Shown: piece after piece, positions 13,401-26,093 of the stretch
Numbering within the stretch: the first letter of the stretch is position 1
Layout of the letters: every line of letters starts with the position of its first letter
DNA from: Conidiobolus incongruus B7586
Lineage: Eukaryota > Entomophthoromycota > Entomophthoromycetes > Entomophthorales > Conidiobolaceae
Direction of reading: 5' to 3'
DNA length: 44,476 nt
NCBI GenBank assembly: GCA_000697335.1
Contig: JNEM01013920.1
Span: forward strand, 1 to 44,476
Position numbers and translations under genes: made by a program
The notes under the pieces: model-generated
The model's input: only the letters and a program-made list of their open reading frames with translations
What the model was told of the DNA's origin: nothing
Database searches by the model: none

Positions 13401-14934
13401 ATAACCTTTGATATAGGTTTTTATAATATATTTTCAAAATTATATCATTTTTTGAATATAAAGTTGAAATATTATTTAATATTTATATGGAATTAAATTA
13501 ATTAACTCAATAAATTAATCTTATTCACAAAGACTCATAAATGATAGATATAATAAATATAATAAATATTATAATAAAATTATTTTTTTTAATAAAAATA
13601 TTTGATATAGTTTGACATATATATATAATTATTGATATATAGTACTAATACTTAGATATACTATTATAATTTTAATTTATATATTTAAAATTAATATCTT
13701 TCTATTTTATTAATTATAGTTTTATAATTTCTATTAATTATTTTGATTATTTTGATTTTAAATTTTATTATTATTATAATTTTGATAATTATAAATATCA
13801 ATTAATTGCTATAATTATCATTTAATATAATTGTTATTTGAACTTATAAAGTTATATTATTATATCTATATATATATATATATACCGACTAAATTTAATA
13901 AATAAATATTTATAAAAATATTTTTATAAAAAATTTTAAGTTGAAAATACATATACTATAATTAGATGTTATAAACTAATAATAAAATTTTAGATTATTA
14001 AAATTCTAATAGTAAAGTGTATATTATAGGAAAATTTAACATTATATAGGCATTGTATTATAAATAGTTTGAAACAGTTAATAATTTGTAAATTTAATAT
14101 ATAATATTATCAAACATTATTCATTTATTTCTAGTTATTTTTTGGAATATAAAGATTCCTTTTTGTTTACAAAATAAAGTCTTTAAATTTTTTTGATATT
14201 CATTAATGCATATTTTTTAAAATATTAAATATTATATTAATTTTTGCATATAGTAATAAGATAGTATATAAATATATTTAATCATTAAATGAAATATTGA
14301 ACTACTGTTTTTATATAATCTTTTGTTTATATTAATAATTTCTACTATATATTACTATTATTATTATATATTTCAAGATTGAAACTTGATTTAAATTATA
14401 AATATGATTACATCTACATCAAGTATAGTGTCAATATTAATTTTGGATGTTAATATTTTAAAAAGTGTATATTATCTTTGATCGATCTTTATACATAAAT
14501 CTAGCCAAAGTTTACCCTTAAATACGTTTAATATCCATTACATATATATATTTTTTTCTCATTAAAATTAACACATTATAATTATCATATTTTTGTAATT
14601 TTCTCAATATATAACTATTCAAGGATTATATAGTATAATTTAACAAATTTACAAACTAAATCAGAAGAAATATCAATGTTAGTATAAATCAACCTATTGA
14701 ACTGATTAAAATCTCAGTTATAAAGATTATACATTTTTTTTAAAATATAGTTTATTTGAATTAATATAATTTAAAAAAATAAAAAAAAGTATAAATATTT
14801 TAATAAAAAATTTATTATTATAATTATTTAAATGGAGTAAGTAGATATTAATAAGGAAATTTTTAAAAATTAGTAATATTAACAGTTTAAAGTATAAATA
14901 TGAATATTATTCTATAATATTGTTTATCAAATAA

Positions 14935-15260
14935 AATGACCATGATAATTAGAAAGTGTGAAACGAATAATAAGGTTAAATCATAAAGTTCCTGATTTTC
15001 AAAGTAAATAAATTTGATGGTCAAAATTGCCAGAATTTCAGGAGCATTGTAAGAAATAGGGAATAAGCTATGATTTTATTCAAGATACGCAAGGGGAGTT
15101 AGACAATGGGTTTGATCGCCAAGACAATTTGGAACAAATCTTGCCATACTGAAAATTACAACATGTAAATTGAGTTTAAAGCAGAGGGGTCTTGTATGTT
15201 TAGAACTTACCAAATTAAATACAGGGGATTGAAACTAAGATATTATATAGTCATTTTTAA
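14935..15260. other. Unassigned less-AT island
   Basis: Composition shifts towards G and C for about 320 bases. On the minus strand a GTAAGT donor near 15212 and a TTTTCAG acceptor near 15150 would bound a ~66-nt intron of the size and style used by the real genes here. The surrounding frames stop quickly. No protein family is recognised. It may be a small gene remnant. Confidence 0.22.
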
Positions 15261-16981
15261 TTAACAGGATAACAAACATTTTTGATTTATTAAGTTAGAA
15301 AGGTTTCAAAATGGTATTTATATTATCATCTACTGATAATACCTTACAAATTAGGAGAATGTTTAATTTTTTTGTGGTGTAAATTTCAAATTGGATCCAA
15401 GTTATCAATTTTTCCTCATATTCAGTCACATTTTGATTAGTGATAAAATATCATTTTCAATATATTATCATTTGTGAAAGTAAATATAGTTATTATATTG
15501 TAAATTAATTCATATAATAATAAATATATCATGATTTTGTTAATGTTGAAATATAATAACTAAATTAAATATCAAATATTAAATGTATAGATATCACTTT
15601 AGAAACTTACGGTTCAATGTGGAGGCTATAAAATTTTTATCAACAATACAAACCCACTTAATAATATTTACTAAAAATAATTTTGTTGAATTATTGAGTA
15701 TTTTATTTTGATATAATATATTATTGTGGACAACATAATAAATATATAATATGCTTGGCTATATTTTAAGATTCATTTAAATATCCCAAAAATTAGTTTA
15801 TTATGATATTTTCCTAAATCTAAATATTGAAATATTTAGTATATTGATATTATATAATAAAACATCTTTTTCAGTAAATATTATCACACAAAAGGCATCG
15901 TTGACTATTTTATTCTTCATAATATTTAAATCTCAGCTAATGTAAAGTTGATTAAATTATAATCAATTTTATGTTTTTTGAAACCAGTTAATCAGGTTCT
16001 ATACAGCCTAAATCTTATTCAATGCAATTCCCTGTTATCTATTAAACTAGTGTTGATAAAATCAGTATCACTTTAAAAATATCCATCTCCTTATTCACAT
16101 TATATTAAACCAAATTCAATGAAATTGCTAACTACTAAACATTTAAAAGTAGTTATTATCCCATTATTATCAAAAACCAATTGATACTATTGCTCTAGAA
16201 GGTTTTATAAATAATTAAATATTAAGTTCAATAGTACTGAAATTTGGTTTGTTGATATACGATTCATTCAATTTAAAAATTCCAACAATTTATTTCAAAT
16301 TTGAATATTGAAATACGGAATGTTGCGGGGCCAAATAAATTAAAAAATAAATCCTAGATATTTGAATTAACTGGAGTTAGTAATATGAAAATTTCCTTAT
16401 TATATAAATTAATAAAATATAGTATTATATTCTAATTATATTTTATATAGGATAATAAAATTTAGCTATAATGATGAATCAATAATATTAAATTATATAT
16501 TCGAAATAAAAGACAGATTTACCATCTCATTTAAGTTATGTATTAATTTTCACTTCAAATAGAATAGATTGGCTCAAAATGATAGAGCTTCGAGATTGGG
16601 TGATGTCACATAAGTGTTTATAATTTGAAATTATTGATTTCATCCTGACACTTTGTTCTAAATCAGTCCAACTTAGTTTGATATCAATTTCTTTCAGAAT
16701 TTATAACTGATTAATTTCTCTCATTCATTCAAGATTGCGGTATAAGCTTTGTTAAGTTTCATTAACTAACATTACAGTTTACATCAATTATTACTAAAAC
16801 CAATCGATCTTAGTGTATTTTTATTGCATCCTAAATAAAATATCAATCATTAATTAACAAATTAAAGTCTCCTTAACTAAATACTATTTAAGGTTAATTT
16901 CAACTTGATTGACCCAATTATAATTAATTGGAGGATTTTTTTCTTAACGCTAAAGTTTCAGGGTGAACTCTTTTTTTCAGA

Positions 16982-16990
16982 TATAAATAG
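16982..16990 (+). promoter_or_regulatory. TATA box of the zinc-ribbon gene
   Basis: TATAAATAG lies 64 bases before the ATG at 17054, after a T-rich stretch. Position and sequence fit a core promoter element; there is no experimental support. Confidence 0.45.
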
Positions 16991-17053
16991 GGCATAATGC
17001 ACAAAATTACCAACATTACAATTTAAAATTAATTTGTACATACTGCTTTTATT

Positions 17054-17833
17054 ATGAATTCAGACCCAATTACTAGTAGCAATTTTCCTAACGATAACAG
17101 CAATAGTATTTTACAATGTCCTAAGTGTGGTAGCAAAATTATACATCACGTTATAAATCAAGACGATGGAAAGTTAGTAATGTGTGTGAATAATGAATGT
17201 CCTTACCCTTTTTTAGAAAATATGGATATTATGTTTTATTATATTCCTGGAAAGCATTCTATTTCTGAACCTATTAATGGTGAATCAAATGAAAAACCTT
17301 TAAGAAAGAGACCCAAACGAAGCATTTCTCAGCCTATTCCATACAAACCAAAATCTTCAGAAAATACCCGCACTCATAAAAGGAGCCATACAATAGATTT
17401 GTTTGAAGTTCAATTGCCTGATATCAATTCCATAGAGCCATTAGAACTACCATCTCCTTTATTGCCAATAGAAACAACAAATAACATAACATCACCGCTT
17501 ACATCACCACAAATAGATTTACAAATAGAGCCTGAAATATTAGATAGTTTGCTCAAAGAATTTGACTCAATCATTAACCAACCATCCATAGACATTCAAT
17601 CCACTGACATCAAAGACACTTCGATATCTGAATTATGCAAAAATGACATAATAGAAAATGACAATGACTCGTTACTGTCCTTCTTATCCGCCAATAAGAA
17701 TATCAACTTCGATTTCATTGATAAACAGTACAAACTGAATAACTTTGATGAAGAGATGCTTAACTTCTCGATTAAAGACACGAACTATTTCCTCGATTTT
17801 CCTTACAAAAGCATTAGTTCAATAAACTTCTAA
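17054..17833 (+). CDS. Zinc-ribbon protein of unknown function, possibly nuclear
   Basis: A single-exon 259-residue protein. The N-terminus has a compact metal-binding motif: CPKC at 22-25 and C-x4-C at 44-49 (CVNNECPYPF), about 18 residues apart, typical of a zinc ribbon. The C....CxYP pattern recalls the N-terminal zinc motif of USPL1-like proteins, but nothing else resembles that family. A basic cluster RKRPKR at 84-89 could be a nuclear localisation signal. The remainder is rich in Ser, Asn, Asp, Ile and Pro and looks disordered, with acidic, hydrophobic patches towards the C-terminus that could be activation or docking segments. A TATA-like box sits 64 bases upstream. It converges on the reductase gene with 244 bases between stops. 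No intron is seen. The function is unknown; a transcription-related role is only a guess. Confidence 0.8.
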   Translation: MNSDPITSSNFPNDNSNSILQCPKCGSKIIHHVINQDDGKLVMCVNNECPYPFLENMDIMFYYIPGKHSISEPINGESNEKPLRKRPKRSISQPIPYKPKSSENTRTHKRSHTIDLFEVQLPDINSIEPLELPSPLLPIETTNNITSPLTSPQIDLQIEPEILDSLLKEFDSIINQPSIDIQSTDIKDTSISELCKNDIIENDNDSLLSFLSANKNINFDFIDKQYKLNNFDEEMLNFSIKDTNYFLDFPYKSISSINF

Positions 17834-18077
17834 ACTCATTGTGGGAATTGATTTCAGACAAATTTAAATACCATTTTAATTCCTTTATTGCGTTTTCCAG
17901 TTACCCAGATTCTGGAAGTAATATTAGTTGCATAAGTGGGTCCCTCTTATATATAAAACCAATAATACAAAATGTAATAATGCGTTCATTGAATGTAATT
18001 TTTTGATTAATTTTTTAATGAAAATAACATTCAGTCAAAATTTCATGACTTATTACACTTTAATTTATTGAAGAAAT

Positions 18078-19193
18078 TTAATCATGAACTAACAACACTT
18101 TACCACCTCTACCAGGTTCTAAAGACTTAGCAATTGCTTCATGAATTTTGGTTAATGGATACTTTTCACCAGCCAAAGGTTCAATTTTATGGGAAATTAA
18201 AGTATCGATTACTTCGTTAAGTAACTTACGAGATTCTTCAATGCCAATACTCTTTAAATAAGGAGTTACCCAGAAACCGGTATAAGTAAGACCTCTAAAT
18301 AACATGTCGACACCACTAACAGTAAGGTTTCGACCCCCTAAAACTCCGAATAATATAATCTTACCATAGTTTCTAACACATTTAGAAACAATGATACCTA
18401 ATTCACCCCCAACAGTATCAAGCGCACCATAAGCAAGTTTACCATTTGTAATCCTCTGAACTTCTGCCACAATATCAGTCTCATCAGTAGTACAAAGGAC
18501 TTCATCTGCTCCAATTGCCTTAAGTTCTTCAATTTGTTCCTTTCTTCTCACCAAGTTGATAGTTTTGATGTTCTTAATTTTAGCAAATTGAATCATTAAC
18601 CTACCAAAAACAGATCCTGCAGCGGTTTGGAGTAGATATTCATTAGGGGGTACTTGTTGAATTTTAAGCAAAGCAGCGACACTAAGAGGGTTTGCAAGTA
18701 TTTGTGCAGCGGTTTCATCAGAAATTTCATCAGGAATGATATGTAAAGTATTTTCATTAGCTATGTAATAATCTTGCCAAGTACCAATTTTCTTAGGAAA
18801 ATCGTCCAAATCAAAGCCTACAACTCTTTGACCAACTTTAACTAAAAAGAAATGAATTTTAAAGTTCAAATAAAGATCATGTAAAATTTACCTTGAGTGA
18901 CGGCTTTTCCAATTTCTTCAACTATAGCAACACCTTCTAACTAAACAAATGATTCGTTACTAAAGTAATATTTATATTTAATAAATTTGACTTACACCAG
19001 GAACGGCAGGATAAGCTTCAGGTTTGTAACCAGGATAGTATCCTCTAATTCCACCAAGATCAGAAGGATTAATTGGGTTCATAATATATTTTATTAAGAC
19101 ATCGTGGTCATTTTGAATAGTTGGCTTTGGCACTTCAACCAATTCAACATCTTTTAATTGAGCATTTTTATTGAACTGAACTCGATAAGGCAT
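18078..19193 (-). CDS. MECR/ETR1-like medium-chain reductase (zinc-free MDR), paralogue 1
   Basis: Three exons, complement(18078-18841, 18892-18940, 18996-19193), encode 336 residues with introns of 49 and 55 nt. The fold is a zinc-independent medium-chain dehydrogenase/reductase that would use NADPH to reduce an enoyl thioester or a quinone. The GroES-like part has NPINPSD at 39-45, then RGYYPG, where Tyr53 aligns with the catalytic Tyr of human MECR (INPSD..QGNYG). The nucleotide-binding motif AAGSVFGR is at 156-163, followed by KTINLVRRKEQ and LKAIGADEV, matching MECR TINVVR...LGAEHV. GFW at 271-273 is also MECR-like. No mitochondrial presequence is visible, so it may be cytosolic. A quinone oxidoreductase is the main alternative. 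It is the only paralogue of three here with an intact start and active-site Tyr. Confidence 0.88.
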
Positions 19194-19245
19194 TTTTAAG
19201 TTAATTAACAAAAGAATAATAATAGCTAATGATGTCAGCAATTTG

Positions 19246-19253
19246 CTTTTATA
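19246..19253 (-). promoter_or_regulatory. TATA box of reductase paralogue 1
   Basis: TATAAAAG on the minus strand, about 53-60 bases upstream of the ATG at 19193. Paralogue 3 has a similar box at the same distance. Confidence 0.45.
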
Positions 19254-19589
19254 CTGAGTTAAAAATGTAGTTAGGTTTTAATTCAAAATTACCAATTTTA
19301 ATTATTCATAATACCTATAATTTTTAATTAATTTTAATCCCGAAATTTTTTTTAAAATTAATTTAAACAAGTTATTAATAATTTTAAAAAATAATCGTTA
19401 TAATAATTATTTATTTATAATTTTGAATAATGAAATAGATTCAATGTTACTTTTTATTATAAAGAAATTTATCCTAGAGTATCTTAAGTTTAATTGTGAT
19501 TAAAATGTATTTTATAAATTAATTAAATTATAATTTTATGTCTTGATATCTTTTAAATTAATGAGCTTATCTTTTTATAGTCTCTAGTA
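19254..19589. other. AT-rich intergenic DNA
   Basis: Nothing recognised between the reductase promoter and the start of the shortened mariner copy. Confidence 0.6.
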
Positions 19590-20561
19590 TTACTTCAAAT
19601 CTCAAGAAATTGGAATTTTTTTTGATTTTGGATGTTCCAAACACATTGATAATTTCGGAAGTTAGATTTTGTATAAAATGAATAAGCCTTTTTTAATATA
19701 TATATGTATTCATTTATAATAGTTTTTTAGACCAATATCGTTAAAACCTACCTACAAACCCCCTAAACTCATTTAAAATTAGCAAGCAGCTTGTAAAAAT
19801 AATACAGTATCAAAAAAAATATCATTTATCACTAGTTTGTCATTTCAAAGCTTTAAGGAAAAACTATTCAAAATTTTCACTGTGATTTTATTAATTATTC
19901 AACAAGGAAAAAATATATATACAAAAATATTTTTAAGTTAGAGTTATTAAAATATGTTAATATTATTGTTATAAGTAAATTATATATATATAAACTCAAA
20001 AATAATATAATTTAACAATAAATATATAAATACCTTATAATTCAATAAAGACATTGAAAAAATTAAAGGAAATATAATTAATTCAATTATATTAAAATAT
20101 TATAATTGATAAATAATAATTTCTTTGAATAATCTTTCATTATTAAACAAAGTAAAATATTTGGTTAAATTAAAAAAAATCTTTTTATAAATCCTAATCA
20201 ATAAATATATTTTATATAATTTAATATTAATTATGAAATTAAATTATAATAATATATATTGTTTTTATTTAACTTATAAATATAAACTAATTAATAATAA
20301 ATTTAATTTTTTGATTAAATAATATATAATTTGTATTCTTATATAAATAATATTAATTATTTTATTTAATATAAAAAAAATAAATGATTAAATTAAAAAG
20401 TAAATAAAAATTATTATCATATTTAATATATTTAGTAGATTGAATCTTTAATAATTTTTAATTTTATTAAGTAATAATAATATATTTATTGTAATCTATT
20501 CATCCAATCACTATTAACTATTTTTAATTCAATTAACAACCAATTATTGATAATCAAAGGA
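19590..20561 (+). mobile_element. Shortened mariner-like element related to subfamily B
   Basis: Both ends match subfamily B. The left end reads CTTCAAATCTCAAGAAATTGG. The right end, inverted, reads CTTTGATTATCAATAATTGG. TA lies outside each (19588-19589, 20562-20563). At 972 bp it is about 330 bp shorter than the other copies, with sequence lost internally, chiefly in the 3' third. The left part keeps more C and G than any other copy here (for example ACCTACCTACAAACCCCC near 19747), so it may be closer to the ancestral sequence. The transposase is destroyed. Confidence 0.72.
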
Positions 20562-20563
20562 TA

Positions 20564-21423
20564 AGGAGATATTAGCATACTTTGTGATTTATGATTATTT
20601 ATATAAATTTATTTAAAATTATAAAGACTTTAAACCATATTATTATTGTATCACTTGATTGTTACATACCACATTCTTTATTAAACTATAAATAATCCTT
20701 TTTATAAAGATCACACCTTAAATAAAATATTTGTTCTTATTAACCGCATAAACTTATATTATTAGTATAGACTATAATTGAAATTATTTTAATTGCTGTT
20801 ATAACATTATAATAGTGAGGAACTAATTTCTTAATAACTTTCAGTCAAATAAATTAAATGAAGTCAATTGTGAGTTAAGTTTACTTTCATTAAAACTATA
20901 ATATACCTTTTATATTTGTTTACTTTAATTTTACTTGGTAAATTATCTGAATTATCTACCATTTTTGAATAAAAATGGGATATAAACTATTGACTGTTAT
21001 TTTAGCTTCTTGTATGCTTAATTCATTTAAAAAATATAATATATAACTCCTTAAGCCCAAAGTTAATTTTTATTTCTTTAGGCTTAAAAAATCATTGTTT
21101 GGTTATAAAAGTTTAATAAAAATAAGATAGAGTATTTAATAATAAAAAATATTTTTATAAAAATTTAATAACTAATTCAATATTTTAATATAACTATAAA
21201 GATTATTATTATTTTTAATTTTTAATAATATATAACTTAATAAATTTTTTAGGAACTATAATATAATTATAATTCAATTTTTTTTAAATATTTAAGTTAA
21301 ACTTTATAAATATATAAATTTATTATATCAGAAATAAAACTAAAACTTATTATATAATTTTTGATTTAATTATATTGCCTAGCATTTTATAATTATTGCT
21401 TTAATTTTAACTTATATTTTAAT
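20564..21423. other. AT-rich intergenic DNA
   Basis: No gene seen. A 23-codon open frame at about 20975-21046 begins with a hydrophobic, signal-peptide-like sequence, but it is too short to support as a gene. Confidence 0.55.
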
Positions 21424-21428
21424 ATAAT

Positions 21429-21828
21429 TGTTAAGAGACTAGTTCTCTAAATTTTTATATACACTTTCATATAATCCAATTAACTATAAATTATATAATT
21501 AATTTATACTTATATAATTAAATTAATTGTATAAATAGTATTAAATTATCTAATAAACTAGGTTCCTCTTTTTTCCTCTCAATTCTTACTATTTTTTACT
21601 TTTACATTATTTCTAAGATTGAGACTATATTCTATTGATATTATAGGATATTAGCACTACCTAATATAAATCTTAATATATCAGTGACTCATCCTAGTTT
21701 GAAGCTTAATTAAACTTTGTTTATACTTGCACACTACAGCTATATTATATTCCCACATTCTACACCACACTACTTTTATATTAAGTTTTCCTCTACATTA
21801 TATTAGTTTAACTACCATTATATTTATA
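21429..21828 (+). repeat. 5' LTR
   Basis: 400 bp starting TGTTAAGAG and ending TTATA. It aligns end to end with 24494-24891. Confidence 0.88.
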
Positions 21829-24493
21829 GATAAACTACTTAGATTAATTATATTTACTAAATTAGATGTTAGGAATAGATATTACAATATTAAAGTTAAA
21901 GAAAATTTTATCCCTTTAACTATTTTCAATACTTTTTTAAGTCACTATAAATTTACTATTATGAATTTTAAATTGTATAATACCTTTATAACTTTTACTT
22001 AATTTATCAATTCCCTTTTTAACCTTGTTTTTAATAATTTTATTATCACCTACTTTAATAATATCTTAATCTATGTAAAAACTAAAGAAGAATATATTTA
22101 ATATGTTAATCAGGTTTTATAAATTATTCAAGAATATAAATTACCTTTAAAACTATTAAAATACATCTTTAGTACCTCTTTTATCTTTTTCTATGGTTAT
22201 ATTGTTTCCTTTTAAAGAATTAATATTGATCTAACTAAACTCAATGGTGTTAAAGCTTTTACTATATTTATAAACAAAGATCAACTTATGTTTATACTTA
22301 AATTATTGAATTACTTTAAAAATTTCATTGATTCTTTTGTTGAATTTGCTACTCTTCTTACTAATCTCTTGAAAAAAAACTCTTTTTTTGAATAAACCCT
22401 ACTATATACTTTTTGTATAAATGCTTTAATTTTCTATATTACTAATGTTTTTACTTTATCTATTTTTAATCTAAAACTACCTATTATTATTTTTACTAAC
22501 TCTAGTTTTTTTACAATTAGTAGATAATTAGTTTAGTTTGAATTTAATTTATATTTTACTTTATAACTATAGGATAAAATAATAAATAAGGGAGAATAAG
22601 TTGAGTTTAACTTTACAAATGTTACTTTAAAACCAATAACATTCTAGTTAAAAAAAATAAAACCAGCTGAATTGAAATACCTAGTCTATAAATAAAAACT
22701 TTTTGCTTTAGTAAAAATAATCAAAAATCACTTATATTTCTTATCTTACAACTTTTTCTTAACACTTACAAATCACAAATCACTTATCTACTTAAATACT
22801 CAGAAGTATTTATTAAGAAAATAAGTTAGATAGATTAAAACTATTTAAGCTTACCTTTTCTTTATTCAATATCTCTTAGGTTAATAAAACTATATTATAG
22901 ATACTTTATTAAAAAATCTTATATACCTACCCTTTTGTTCTAATTGTAAAAATCCAGCAAATATTAACTCAATGATTATTAATGAAGGAAATAAAAAATG
23001 CATTAAACTACTTTAAGAAACACTATTAAATAATGATTTCTTTATTTCAATTAAAGAAAAACTCTTTAAACTATTAGAAAACCAACTAAAATATGTTAAA
23101 AGATTTAAAATTATTAATAACTTACTATATTATAATGATTGTTTATATATTCTTAACATTCTTAAGATTTAACAAACAATATTTGATGAATGCTATAATT
23201 TATTTGTTGGAGGATATTAAAACTAATTAAAAATTGTTGAGAGAATTAAAATAAAGTATTACTAACTTTCCCTAGTTAAATCAGTTTAGAAATACACTAA
23301 TACCTGTGATATATGTTAAAGTACTAAATATAATACTCAATTAAAATATAGTAAACTTATTCCCTTATAAGTCCCTAATGAAACTTAACAACAAATCCAA
23401 CTTGATTTCATAAAAATCCTTAAATTAACAAATAGTTATAATAACTTACTAATTACAATTAATTCATTTTTTAAATATGTTTATTTTATTCCTTGTTTTA
23501 AAACTTCTATAGTTAAAGATGTTACACAATTATTATTCTTTAATATTTTTACCTATTATAGAATTCTACAAACTATTATATTTGATAAAAACACACAATT
23601 CAACTTTTAATTTTAGAAGTCACTATCCTTTTCCTTTAAGATTAACCTAGCTATGTTTATTACCAATCATCACTAAACTAATAAACTCACTGAAAAAACT
23701 ATTAAAATCTTAAAGTAAATAATTAGAGCCTATATTAACACTAATTAGTTAAATTAAGATACCTATATCTACTAACTCTAATATTCATTTAACACCTTTA
23801 TTAATAAATCAACAGGTTTTAGCTTTTATTTCATCAATTATAATAAACATCCTAACTTAATAATTACTCTAAAACTTTAAATTAATTTACCTTTAGACAT
23901 TGTTGAATTTTAATCTAATATCAAACATATTAATTCCCTTGTTAAATTTAACTTAGAAGAAAATTAAAGGATTATAGAACAACAATACTCAAAGTTATCT
24001 AGAAACCCTCTTAAATATAAAACTAGTATGTTTGTATACTTAGAACAATTTGCCCTTAAACCTACCCTACTTAAATCTAGCTTAAATCTTAAATACTTAT
24101 TATTATATTATAATCCCTATAAAATTTAATCTATTGATTTAAATTTTGAAAATATTACCTTAGAATTACCTTTAACTTTGAGGATCAACTCTACCTTTCA
24201 TATATCTAAAATTAAACCATACTTTGAAGATTTTAATACTTTTTTTAATTGATTAAAAACCCCAAAACTAGATCTAATTATTAATTAAAATAGAGAAGAA
24301 AAATACTATGTTGATTACATAATTAAGTTTAAATCTATTAGGGATAAGTTTTATTTTTATATAAAATAGATAGGTTATTTTATTAAAGAAACTATATAAG
24401 AACCTCTAGAAAATATTAAAAATACCTTAGCTTATTATACCTATTTGTAAAAAATTAAGGAGTGTGTCTCATTTAAGAAACTTACTAGGGGAG

Positions 24494-24891
24494 TGTTAAA
24501 AGATTAGTTCTTTAAATTCTTATATATACTTTCATATAATCCAATTAACTATAAATTATATAATTAATTTATACTTATATAATTAAATTAATTGTATAAA
24601 TAGTATTAAATTATTTAATAAATTAGGTTCTTTTTTTTCTTCTCAATTCTTACTATTTTTTACTTTTACACTATTTCTAAAATTAAGACTATATTCTGTT
24701 AATATTGTAGGATATTGGTACTACCTAATATAAATCTTAATATATCAGTGACTCATCCTAGTTTGAAGCTTAATTAAACTTTGTTTACACTTGCACACTA
24801 CAGCCACATTATATTACTATGTTCTGCACACACTACTTTTATATTAAGTCTTCCTCTACACTATATTAGTTTAACTACCACTACACTTATA
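24494..24891 (+). repeat. 3' LTR
   Basis: 398 bp starting TGTTAAAAG, directly after the purine-rich tract and ending TTATA before ATAAT. It is very similar to the 5' LTR. Visible differences are mainly C/T and G/A. Confidence 0.88.
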
Positions 24892-24896
24892 ATAAT

Positions 24897-26093
24897 AAAA
24901 TTATAATGATAAAATTCTGAAAAATACACATTAAATATTTTTGATAAATGTATTAAATCATATTCTATAGTTAACATTAATTTATAGTGAAATGAATATT
25001 GTATAAATATTTGTGTTTAACTTTAAAGTTTTAAGTTAAGTATAATGTAAAAATATAATTTTAAAAGGTTTAAAGTGTATCAATCAAGTATGAAGATAAA
25101 AATATGCATATTATATGGAGTTTAAATTATATAGTGAGCCAATATTAGTGATATATAAATATTAGTTTTAAATACTCAAGTTAATTTATTTATTTATTAA
25201 AATATTGAAATATTGAAATAGAAAATATGGAGATACTGAAATAACTTAAGAATTTTTTTGTTCAACTTGATACAATGAGAAAGATATCAAATATTAATTT
25301 AATTTATTCTATCGTACATTCAACCAATAGATTAATATGAAATTTCAATACTTGACAACAATAAATGGTTAAATATAGTCTTTTATATTATAAAAATTGA
25401 AAAACACATTTTTAAATTATAAGTCTTACATATAGTATAAATAATTGGTATTATGATCAGTCACCTAACTAAATATTAACTTTGATATCAATTAAGTTGA
25501 GAAAATATATTAATTTGAAAAAAGATTAATAATCGAATATGAGAATTTTTTTTGATTTTTTTTAATTCAATAATATTAAAAAATAGTATTAATTTATATC
25601 AATAGGTTTTATGGCTTAAATAGTTTGAAAAAAAGGAGGTAAAATTTAGATATATCACTTATTCGATTAAGTTGAGCAATATATTAGCCAATTAAGATTT
25701 TTAAATTGGTTCTTATGAATTTATATATAATTCTTACATTGACATCATTGTATAATAATATAAGCTCATTTCTTAAATGGAACGATTTTTGTCAATATCT
25801 ATACTCTATATATTCGAAATTGAAATGATAAATTTGATGCAAGATATATATTGAATCTTCAAGTAAAGGTATTCAAATAGACTCTATTAGCTAAATAATA
25901 ATTTATAGAAATTATTCGAGCTTATTAGAGATTGAAAAAATAATTTAATATATAATCAAAGACTGTACAAACGATAGATTAATTAACTTCTTTGAAAATA
26001 AGAAAGCATTATTTATTTATAAACATTTTGATTCAAAACAATGTTTTGGTAAAATTAATGATGTTTACAGATAGTGCAAATTCAATCACAGCA
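24897..26093. other. AT-rich intergenic DNA, no gene seen
   Basis: Dense stops in all frames and no recognisable repeat. Confidence 0.6.

Larger units (their letters stand above)
12200..17053. other. Long AT-rich gene desert
   Basis: No intact gene seen in nearly 5 kb. Two less AT-rich islands (about 13030-13400 and 14935-15260) are listed separately. The last few hundred bases before 17054 are mildly less AT-rich and include the promoter of the zinc-ribbon gene. The rest is low-complexity A/T with stops in all frames. Confidence 0.6.
21429..24891 (+). mobile_element. Ty3/gypsy (chromovirus-type) LTR retrotransposon, broken
   Basis: A fossil LTR element of about 3.46 kb, bounded by two ~400-bp LTRs and by the 5-bp target duplication ATAAT (21424-21428 and 24892-24896). 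In order I recognise reverse transcriptase (FTKLDVRNRYYNIKVKE, cf. FTKLDLRSGYHQIRIKE), RNase H, integrase (zinc-binding region, then a catalytic core with QLDFIKILK and IIFDKNTQF), and near the 3' end a chromodomain-like stretch, which places it with chromoviruses. A purine-rich tract AGGGGAG precedes the 3' LTR. I do not recognise gag or protease, and the element is shorter than an intact relative. It is broken, with well over a dozen breaks, and cannot be active. LTR similarity suggests moderate age, though AT-directed mutation makes dating unreliable. Confidence 0.9.

Noticed and set aside
17410-17781. Minus-strand frames within the zinc-ribbon gene
   Set aside because: Antisense shadows without motifs. 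The plus-strand frame has a TATA box, an ATG and a clear zinc-binding pattern.
20975-21046. 23-codon frame with a signal-peptide-like start
   Set aside because: Too short, with no downstream exon visible; such frames arise easily in AT-rich DNA.
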